Positions 1 to 5,779 of a stretch of DNA of 6,462 bases are shown here, in pieces (positions within the stretch are counted from its first letter, which is position 1; each line of letters starts with the position of its first letter). This DNA is from Candidatus Parcubacteria bacterium. GTDB taxonomy: Bacteria > Patescibacteriota > Minisyncoccia > UBA6257 > JAPLYJ01. A program made the translations under genes and the position numbers. The notes below the pieces were generated by a model, which saw nothing but the letters and a program-made list of their open reading frames with translations, was not told where the DNA came from and ran no database searches. The stretch is from assembly GCA_026395655.1 (NCBI GenBank), contig JAPLYJ010000040.1:1-6462 (forward strand), read 5' to 3'.

Positions 1-113
1 GCTAAACTAATGGGCCAGCCAGTCAAAGAGAACATGACAGAGGCTAGGCCTAACCAGCATCCTAATTTGGCTAATGTAAGCCATATTTGGCGCTGAGAAG
101 TAGTAATACTCAT
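1..113 (-). CDS. 5' end of a divergent gene, putative membrane protein (partial)
   Basis: On the minus strand an ATG at 113-111 opens a frame that stays open for 37 codons to the window edge. The product begins MSITTSQRQIW and continues into a hydrophobic stretch rich in Leu, Trp, Gly and Ala (about residues 11-37). This looks like a first transmembrane segment or an uncleaved signal anchor. Codons such as TTA, ATT, ACT and AGT match the A/T-ending usage of the plus-strand genes. No Shine-Dalgarno sequence lies close to the ATG, but the other genes here lack one too. A promoter-like TTGACA box and a palindrome lie upstream in the correct orientation. The competing reading is the tail of a plus-strand gene ending at the TGA at 94-96; its peptide is polar and nondescript. 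I prefer the minus-strand reading but cannot name a family from so short a piece. Confidence 0.5.
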   Translation of the reverse strand, partial: MSITTSQRQIWLTLAKLGCWLGLASVMFSLTGWPISL

Positions 114-130
114 ATTTTGGCTATTTAAAA

Positions 131-149
131 TTCCCTTTAATATAGGGAA
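131..149. repeat. 19 bp interrupted palindrome, possible operator or 5'-UTR hairpin
   Basis: The arms TTCCCT (131-136) and AGGGAA (144-149) are perfect inverted copies separated by a 7 bp A/T spacer. The element lies between the divergent genes. It sits about where a minus-strand transcript from the candidate TTGACA promoter would begin, so it could be a repressor operator for the divergent gene or a weak hairpin at the start of its mRNA. It is a poor intrinsic terminator: the stem is six pairs with three G-C, and no T-tract follows on the plus strand. Confidence 0.4.
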
Positions 150-154
150 CTAAT

Positions 155-185
155 ATCATATTACTTTAGATCAGTGTTTTGTCAA
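155..185 (-). promoter_or_regulatory. candidate sigma70-type promoter for the divergent minus-strand gene
   Basis: Read on the minus strand, 185-180 is a perfect -35 consensus TTGACA. Two -10 candidates follow: TATGAT at 160-155 (5 of 6 matches, 19 bp spacer, longer than ideal) and TAATAT at 163-158 (4 of 6, 16 bp spacer). Transcription would start near 148-150, leaving a leader of about 35 nt before the ATG at 113 and placing the 131-149 palindrome in or at the start of the transcript. The -35 box overlaps that of the plus-strand candidate at 179-184. Confidence 0.45.
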
Positions 186-209
186 TGTTTATATCCACAG
201 GCGTATAAT
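179..209 (+). promoter_or_regulatory. candidate upstream promoter (P1) of the plus-strand operon
   Basis: TTGTCA at 179-184 (5 of 6 to TTGACA) is followed by a perfect TATAAT at 204-209. The 19 bp spacer is longer than the preferred 17 bp, so activity may be weak or regulated. A start near 216 would give a leader of about 84 nt. The -35 box overlaps the minus-strand TTGACA at 185-180. Confidence 0.4.
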
Positions 210-230
210 AGTTTTAATTTTTAAAAATCC

Positions 231-258
231 TTGTTTTAAATCATTTTTAGGATATAAT
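231..258 (+). promoter_or_regulatory. candidate main promoter (P2) of the plus-strand operon
   Basis: TTGTTT at 231-236 (4 of 6 to the -35 consensus) and a perfect TATAAT at 253-258 are separated by 16 bp. A start near 265 would give a leader of about 35 nt before the ATG at 300. That leaves no room for a T-box or other long leader regulator ahead of this synthetase operon. The closer spacing and proximity to the first gene make this the better of the two plus-strand candidates. Confidence 0.55.
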
Positions 259-299
259 AGAAGAAATAAGAGTTTTTAATATTTTAAAAATCAATTTAT

Positions 300-2066
300 A
301 TGAATAATCAAAACGTTTCTCAGATAGTTTCTACGCCAAAAAAGAAAGTTCGTTTTAATAGTTTTTTTGGAGGTATTATTTTTATAATAATATTATTAGG
401 CGTAGGATATCTTATCTGGTCTTTAACTAAATCAGGAGGGATAGAAGTTGGTATCCTAGGTCCTAATGAAGTTAAGGCCGGAGAAACAAAAGAATTTAAA
501 ATTGTTTACGCTAATAAATCACGTGTAGCATTAGAAGATGTAGAGTTAGTCTTAGCTTTGCCTGAGGGTGTAATTTTTAGTGATGATCCTACAAAAAGAG
601 TTTGGGAGCAACCCTTAGAAACTGTCGCTTCAGGACAAGAGGCAGAACAAGCTTTTAATTTAATGTTTTTTGGAGAAAATAGATCTGCTAAAAATTTAGA
701 AGCCACTTTTAGATATAGACCAAAAACTTTAACCTCACCTTTTAAAAAGACTTTGAATTATCCAGTTATTATCAATGGTTCTACTTTCAAATTAGACGCT
801 ACTTTGCCTCCTCAGGTTTTACCAGAACAAGATTTTTCTTTAAATGTAGCTTGGGAAAATCAATCGAGTAATAGCTATGAAGATGTGAGGTTGGAAGCAA
901 CTTGGCCAGAAACATATGCTTTTAATGGCGCTACACCTAAGCCTAGCGAAAAGGACAACATTTGGTCTTTAGGCCAAACTCCAGCAGCTAGCCAAGGTCA
1001 ATTAGATATTAAGGGTTTAGTCTCTGGTAGCGAGGGAGCTAATCGTAAATTTGTTTTTAAGATTTTAGTTTACATTCAAGAACAGCCTTTTGTAATATCT
1101 CAAATGGAAAGTTATTTAACAGTAGTAAATAACCCATTAATCATGTCAGCTTCAGTTAATGATGAGCGTTTATACAACGCAGACGCTGATGAAACGCTTA
1201 CTTTTAAGATTAATTATCGTAATGATTATTCCATAGGCCTGCGCAATGTTTCTATTAAAGCTGTCTTAGATGGCACAATGTTTGATTTAGCTTCAGTACG
1301 TCCTGGTAAAGGTTATTATGTCGCTAAAAATAAAACCATTACTTGGACGTCAGCTAATTTAGGAGAACTTTCAGTTTTAAATCCCGGAGAAGTAGGAGAA
1401 GTGACTTTTACTGTTAAAACTTTAAAGAAATATCCAATCAAAGTAGCTGGAGATCGTAATTTCTTAATGACCATGAATGCTACGATGCTTACTGCTACCA
1501 TACCAGAAATGATCGGTGTTAATGCACCTATTAAAGCAGCTACTAGCGTTAGCGTAAAAATGAATACCATGATGGAATTAGAAACTCTAACATATTTTAG
1601 AGATGCAGCCTCACAGATAATAAACAGTGGTCGTTTGCCTTTACGAGTGGGTCAACCTACACAATTGACTATACATTGGAAACTTAAAAATTATTCCAAT
1701 CCAGTTCAAGATGTAGTGGTAAAAACTACCTTACCTCCGGGAGTTTCTTTTACTGGTCGTGTTAGTGGTAATTTTGGGGAAAACCAACCTACTTACGATG
1801 CTGCTACAGCAGAAGTATCTTGGAAATTACCTAATATTGCAGCTACCTCTGGGGTAATAGGCAAGCCTCTTGAAGCTATCTTTCAAATAGAAGTGATCCC
1901 TGCTTCTAATCAAGTAAATCAAGCTATTAATTTAACTAATGAAATTACTTTAACAGCTTTAGATACTTTTACTCAAAAACAAATTTCAGTTATTCATGAC
2001 CCTATCAAATCTGATAAATTTACAGATGTTAGCGTATTACCTCAAGATGGTATCGTGGCTCCTTAA
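300..2066 (+). CDS. membrane-anchored protein with four Ig-like/DUF11-like extracytoplasmic repeats
   Basis: This is a 588-residue protein of unknown function. A short N-terminus with a basic patch (KKKVR, 14-18) precedes one transmembrane helix at about 22-42, predicting a cytoplasmic N-terminus and a large outside domain. The outside part has four diverged beta-sandwich-like repeats. Each carries a block of the form F-x-I-x-Y/W-x-N ... D/N-V-x-L ... LP-x-G-x-x-F, at about 66-93, 179-208, 300-328 and 456-484. In three of them (repeats 2-4) a Trp-containing strand and a G-rich turn follow. This pattern resembles the DUF11/COG1361 group of Ig-like surface domains. I see no cysteine in the whole protein, and no sortase motif or C-terminal anchor. 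An in-frame TAA at 285-287 rules out an upstream start, and there is no Shine-Dalgarno sequence. It leads the operon, 13 bp before glyS. A cell-surface scaffold or adhesion role is only inference. Confidence 0.85.
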   Translation: MNNQNVSQIVSTPKKKVRFNSFFGGIIFIIILLGVGYLIWSLTKSGGIEVGILGPNEVKAGETKEFKIVYANKSRVALEDVELVLALPEGVIFSDDPTKRVWEQPLETVASGQEAEQAFNLMFFGENRSAKNLEATFRYRPKTLTSPFKKTLNYPVIINGSTFKLDATLPPQVLPEQDFSLNVAWENQSSNSYEDVRLEATWPETYAFNGATPKPSEKDNIWSLGQTPAASQGQLDIKGLVSGSEGANRKFVFKILVYIQEQPFVISQMESYLTVVNNPLIMSASVNDERLYNADADETLTFKINYRNDYSIGLRNVSIKAVLDGTMFDLASVRPGKGYYVAKNKTITWTSANLGELSVLNPGEVGEVTFTVKTLKKYPIKVAGDRNFLMTMNATMLTATIPEMIGVNAPIKAATSVSVKMNTMMELETLTYFRDAASQIINSGRLPLRVGQPTQLTIHWKLKNYSNPVQDVVVKTTLPPGVSFTGRVSGNFGENQPTYDAATAEVSWKLPNIAATSGVIGKPLEAIFQIEVIPASNQVNQAINLTNEITLTALDTFTQKQISVIHDPIKSDKFTDVSVLPQDGIVAP

Positions 2067-2079
2067 TTAAAATTAATAT

Positions 2080-3444
2080 ATGGACAATCAATTAATGGAT
2101 AAATTGGTATCTTTGTGCAAAAGGCGCGGATATGTTTTTCCTGGCTCAGAGATATATGGAGGATTAGCTAATACTTGGGATTTTGGCCCTTTAGGCGTGG
2201 AATTAAAAAACAATATTAAAAAATTTTGGTGGCAAACCATGGTTTGGCAAAGAGACGATGTGGTAGGTTTAGACTCTTCTATTATTATGAATCCAAAAGT
2301 CTGGGAAGCATCTGGGCATGTTTCTAATTTTTCAGATCCTTTGATTGATTGTAAGAATTGTAAAAGCCGTTTTAGAGCAGATGAGTTAATGGCTGGGAAA
2401 TATGGAGATATTTCCATGAAAGATGGCAAAACTAGCTGCCCACTATGTGGAGGGGAATTAACTGAATCCAGAAAATTCAATATGATGTTTAAAACTTTTG
2501 TAGGACCCATGGAAGACAGTTCTAGTTTAATATATTTAAGACCAGAAACAGCTCAAGGTATTTTTAATAATTTTAAACAAGTGTTAAATGTTTCACGTAA
2601 AAAAATTCCTTTTGGTATTGCACAGATAGGGAAGGCTTTTCGCAATGAAATCACACCTGGTAATTTTATCTTCCGTACTTTGGAATTTGAACAAATGGAA
2701 ATGGAATTTTTTGTTAAGCCTGATTCAGACAGACGCTGGTATAATTATTGGGTTTCAGAACGTTTTGATTGGTATTTGAAGTTAGGTTTGAAAAAAGAAA
2801 ATATTAGAAAAAGACCTCACGAAAAAAATGAGTTAGCTCATTACGCCAAGGCTTGCACAGATATTGAATACAGTTTCCCTTTTGCAAGTTTAGGAGAAGA
2901 CGGAAGGCCTTGGGGTGAGTTAGAAGGCATTGCTAATCGTACTGATTACGATTTATCAAATCACATGGAACATTCAGGAAAAGATTTAAACTATTTCGAT
3001 GAGATTAACAAAGCTAGCTTCTTACCATATGTAATAGAACCTTCTGCAGGTATGGATCGTATGACTTTAGCTGTTTTGATAGATGCTTACCATGAAGAAA
3101 AAGATGAAAACGGAGAAATTAGAATTGTATTAAAAATTAATCCCAAAATAGCTCCTATTAAAGTTGCGATTTTACCTTTAGTAAAAAACAAAGAAAATAT
3201 TGTTAAATTAAGCCAAAAATTATATCAGAGTTTACGTTCTGAGTTTATGGTTGATTATGACGAGATCGGTTCTATTGGTAGAAGGTATCGTCGCCAAGAT
3301 GAAGCTGGTACCCCATATTGTTTAACAGTTGATTTTGATTCTTTAGAAGACAAAGCTGTAACTTTAAGAGACAGAGATACCATGAAACAAGAAAGAATTA
3401 ATATATCGGAAATTAATGATTGGTTAAGGGATAAGCTGAAATAA
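2080..3444 (+). CDS. glyS: glycine--tRNA ligase, homodimeric (alpha2) class II type
   Basis: This cytoplasmic enzyme charges tRNA-Gly with glycine using ATP. At 454 residues it fits the single-chain alpha2 family and not the GlyQ/GlyS two-subunit enzyme. The N-terminal GSEIYGG (22-28) and WDFGPLG (33-39) are family signatures. Motif 1 lies around WEASGHV (75-81). Two Cys pairs (C91/C94 and C120/C123) suggest a zinc-binding insertion. RPETAQG (154-160) and motif 2 with FRNEI (187-191) and FRTLEFEQME (198-207) build the ATP site. Motif 3 is EPSAGMDR (320-327), with R327 the expected ATP-contacting Arg. Residues from about 357 to 450 form the anticodon-binding (HGTP) domain. An in-frame TAA at 2074-2076 fixes the start at 2080 or at Met6 (2095); I keep the first ATG. 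It ends 2 bp before the M16 peptidase gene. No truncation or missing catalytic residue is seen. Confidence 0.97.
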   Translation: MDNQLMDKLVSLCKRRGYVFPGSEIYGGLANTWDFGPLGVELKNNIKKFWWQTMVWQRDDVVGLDSSIIMNPKVWEASGHVSNFSDPLIDCKNCKSRFRADELMAGKYGDISMKDGKTSCPLCGGELTESRKFNMMFKTFVGPMEDSSSLIYLRPETAQGIFNNFKQVLNVSRKKIPFGIAQIGKAFRNEITPGNFIFRTLEFEQMEMEFFVKPDSDRRWYNYWVSERFDWYLKLGLKKENIRKRPHEKNELAHYAKACTDIEYSFPFASLGEDGRPWGELEGIANRTDYDLSNHMEHSGKDLNYFDEINKASFLPYVIEPSAGMDRMTLAVLIDAYHEEKDENGEIRIVLKINPKIAPIKVAILPLVKNKENIVKLSQKLYQSLRSEFMVDYDEIGSIGRRYRRQDEAGTPYCLTVDFDSLEDKAVTLRDRDTMKQERINISEINDWLRDKLK

Positions 3445-3446
3445 AA

Positions 3447-4718
3447 ATGTTCAAACACGAAATTAAACAATTAAAAAATGGCTTAAAGGTTTTAATGGTG
3501 CCTGAAGAAGAATGTTTTTCTGTTAAAGCCATGATTTTAACAAAAGCAGGGGCTTTGTATGAGCCAGAATCATTAAGTGGCATATCCCATTTTATGGAGC
3601 ATATGTGTTTTAAGGGTTCAAAAAAAAGACCATCAAGCTTAGCCTTGACTTCAGCTTTAGATCAAATTGGTGGTAGATATAATGCTTTTACAGGATATGA
3701 ATATACAGGATATTTTGCCAAGGTAGATAGCAATCATGGACCATTAGCTTTAGATATAATTGCTGATATTTTTATTCATGCTAACTATCCTAAAAAAGAG
3801 TTAGAAAGAGAAAAGGGAGTAGTGATAGAAGAAATTAATATGTATCAAGATGACCCCAAGTTACATATTTATGATTTATGGATGGAATTGTTGTATGGCA
3901 ATCAACCAGCAGGCAGATCTGTAGCAGGCAGCAAAGAAACAGTGGGTAATATGAATAGAGAAAAACTTTTGGATTATAGAGACAAATTATATCTTAGTGA
4001 TTCTTCTTTGTTAGTTTTAAGTGGAAATTTTAAATCTGACGCCATCTTAAAACAAGCTGAAAAATATTTTCAAGGAATTAAAAAAGGTAAAGGATATGAC
4101 CAAACTGAGACTAAAAAGAACCAATCTCGTCCAGCTACATTAATTCAAAACAAACAAACAGATCAAACCCATTTAGTTTTAGGTTTTCCATCGTATGATT
4201 ATTTTAGTCCCAAACGTTATGCTCTAACTTTAATGAATGCTATTTTTGATGGAGGTATGTCAGGCATATTGTTTCAATTAGTGAGAGAAAAATTAGGTGC
4301 TGCTTATTACGTTCATAGTGAATATGAAAGTTTTAAGGATTCTGGTTTTTGGGGAGTTTCAGCCGGTTTGAATAACGAAAGAATTGAGAAAGTTTTGAAA
4401 GCTATCATTTCAGAAATTAAAAATTTAAAAAACAAACATATCACAAAAAAGAATTTAGAAAATGCTAAACAATATATTATTGGTCATGTTTCTTTAGGCT
4501 TAGATGATGCCCACAAATACGCTGACTCTTTGGCTTTCAAATATCTATTAAAAGATACTATAGAAACGCCTTATCAATATTTGAATAAGATTAAAAAAGT
4601 TAGTTTAGATGAAGTTAAAGCCGTTAGTAAAGAATTATTAGATTTTAAAAAAATAAATCTAGCAGTCATTGGTCCATTTAAAAATAAAAAAATATTTGAT
4701 AAAATAATTGGGATATAA
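3447..4718 (+). CDS. M16 family (insulinase-like / processing-peptidase-like) zinc metalloprotease
   Basis: This is a 423-residue predicted zinc endopeptidase. The inverted zinc motif HxxEH is HFMEH at 48-52, with H48 and H52 as ligands and E51 as catalytic base. The third ligand is E128 in VVIEEINMYQDDP, at the family's usual distance. NAFTGYEYT (79-87) is the substrate-binding strand after the active site. The second, inactive half (about 165-423) keeps FDGGMS (267-272) and the R280/Y287 pair of the VREKLGAAYY segment, which in the family binds the substrate C-terminal side. The length fits one M16B subunit, which normally works as a dimer. I see no signal peptide, so it is probably cytoplasmic and may degrade peptides; the substrate is unknown. 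It resembles the YmxG/PqqL-type group, but I assign no symbol. An in-frame TAA at 3432-3434 limits the start. It ends 5 bp before the transporter gene. Confidence 0.94.
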   Translation: MFKHEIKQLKNGLKVLMVPEEECFSVKAMILTKAGALYEPESLSGISHFMEHMCFKGSKKRPSSLALTSALDQIGGRYNAFTGYEYTGYFAKVDSNHGPLALDIIADIFIHANYPKKELEREKGVVIEEINMYQDDPKLHIYDLWMELLYGNQPAGRSVAGSKETVGNMNREKLLDYRDKLYLSDSSLLVLSGNFKSDAILKQAEKYFQGIKKGKGYDQTETKKNQSRPATLIQNKQTDQTHLVLGFPSYDYFSPKRYALTLMNAIFDGGMSGILFQLVREKLGAAYYVHSEYESFKDSGFWGVSAGLNNERIEKVLKAIISEIKNLKNKHITKKNLENAKQYIIGHVSLGLDDAHKYADSLAFKYLLKDTIETPYQYLNKIKKVSLDEVKAVSKELLDFKKINLAVIGPFKNKKIFDKIIGI

Positions 4719-4723
4719 AATAT

Positions 4724-5776
4724 ATGAATAATAATAAACAAGTATTAGAAATCAGCTGGTCAAGCTATATTAGATTATTTGTGATTATAGGTATTATTGC
4801 AGCTGTGATATTTTTCCGTCAGATCATTTTCATTTTTGCCGTAGCTTTGGTATTTGCCTCTATTTTAGAAATGCCTATCCGCTGGTTAAATAATCAGGGC
4901 GTACATCGTATCATAGGTACTTTATTCATGTATCTATCAGTAATGATAGTTTTGGCTTTAGCAGTATATGCTATGGTACCATCACTTATAGCTAGTATCG
5001 GCAAACTTTCTAATATGATCCCTGGGTGGTTTGAACAACTTAATCTTGGTCAGTTTTTAAGTCAGTACGGATTGACTAATATAACTAGTTCAGGAGATTG
5101 GTTAAGTACCATTACTCAAAATTTTGCGCAGATAGGTAGCGAATTAATGACAGCTTTTAAAATTGTAGGTAAATTCTTCGGTAGTTTGGTCTCTGTATTC
5201 TTTACTTTATTAATTGCTTTTTACATTAATGTGGACAAAGGCGGTATAGAAAGATTTATTAGATTTATTACCCCTGTAGCATATGAAAATTATGCTTTAT
5301 CATTATGGGCTAGATGGCAGAAAAAAATCAGTGGTTGGTTTTACAGCCAATTAGTGATTAGTGGTATCACAGGTTTTATCATCGCGTTAGGTTTGATATT
5401 TTTAAATGTAAAATTCGCTTTACTCATTGGTCTTTTAGCAGCTTTATTAGATTTTATTCCATACGTAGGTGCGATTTTTACCACAGCAGCAGCAGCACTT
5501 TTAGCTTCAGAAGGAGGTTTTATAGCTATGGGGTTAGCAATCATTCTGTGCTTTGGTGCCCATCAATTAGAACATTTGTTTTCTCCTTCTATTCGCGGAA
5601 GAATTATCAAGCTTAGTCCTATTTTAATTATCTTAGGAATAATTATTGGTGGAAAAATATTTGGTGTTTTAGGTATAGTGTTAGCTATTCCATTTTTAGC
5701 TTTAGCTAGCGAATTTCTTAAAGATTTAAAATACGGCAAGATAGTACCTTTTTCTGAAGAACAAAAATTATTGTAA
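4724..5776 (+). CDS. AI-2E family (PF01594, formerly UPF0118) membrane transporter
   Basis: This is a 350-residue polytopic inner-membrane protein of usual family length. Hydrophobic segments fall at about 17-31, 34-48, 62-85, 147-169, 208-227, 231-249, 251-276 and 299-328, fitting eight helices. A less hydrophobic stretch at about 90-145 matches the family's extramembrane region between helices 3 and 4. Family marks are DFIPYVG (243-249), the HQLEH region (280-284), and the C-terminal LSPILIILGIIIGG and FGVLGIVLAIPF blocks (297-310, 313-324). The family includes TqsA, linked to autoinducer-2 export, and members proposed to be Na+/H+ antiporters. The substrate cannot be read from sequence, and a quorum-sensing role should not be assumed. 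A weak GGGA at 4710-4713 lies 10 nt before the ATG and is the nearest thing to a ribosome site. The gene sits 5 bp after the peptidase and 3 bp before metG. Confidence 0.93.
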   Translation: MNNNKQVLEISWSSYIRLFVIIGIIAAVIFFRQIIFIFAVALVFASILEMPIRWLNNQGVHRIIGTLFMYLSVMIVLALAVYAMVPSLIASIGKLSNMIPGWFEQLNLGQFLSQYGLTNITSSGDWLSTITQNFAQIGSELMTAFKIVGKFFGSLVSVFFTLLIAFYINVDKGGIERFIRFITPVAYENYALSLWARWQKKISGWFYSQLVISGITGFIIALGLIFLNVKFALLIGLLAALLDFIPYVGAIFTTAAAALLASEGGFIAMGLAIILCFGAHQLEHLFSPSIRGRIIKLSPILIILGIIIGGKIFGVLGIVLAIPFLALASEFLKDLKYGKIVPFSEEQKLL

Positions 5777-5779
5777 GAT

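Noticed and set aside
1..96. Open plus-strand frame ending at TGA 94-96, possibly the tail of an upstream gene
   Set aside because: The 31-residue peptide is polar and has no recognisable feature, and the overlapping minus-strand frame has an ATG, a membrane-like N-terminus and a promoter-like upstream region. I cannot fully exclude it.
191..199. DnaA-box-like sequence (8 of 9 to TTATCCACA)
   Set aside because: A single near-match in A/T-rich sequence, with no second box and no dnaA, dnaN or other origin gene nearby.
211..299. T-box or other amino-acid-sensing leader before the synthetase operon
   Set aside because: The likely leader is about 35 nt from P2 or 84 nt from P1, too short for a T-box, with no terminator hairpin; the first gene is not a synthetase, and the gap before glyS is 13 bp.
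2088..2510. 140-codon minus-strand open frame opposite glyS
   Set aside because: It lies wholly inside the clearly conserved glyS frame, and its translation has no recognisable domain; it is a shadow of AT-rich coding sequence. The same applies to the other antisense frames in the window.
4724..5776. Quorum-sensing (AI-2) system suggested by the family name
   Set aside because: The AI-2E family has diverse or unknown substrates, and no luxS, lsr or sensor gene is present in the window.
5777..5779. Terminator or promoter between the transporter gene and metG
   Set aside because: Only 3 bp separate the two genes and no hairpin with a T-tract is present, so read-through is expected.
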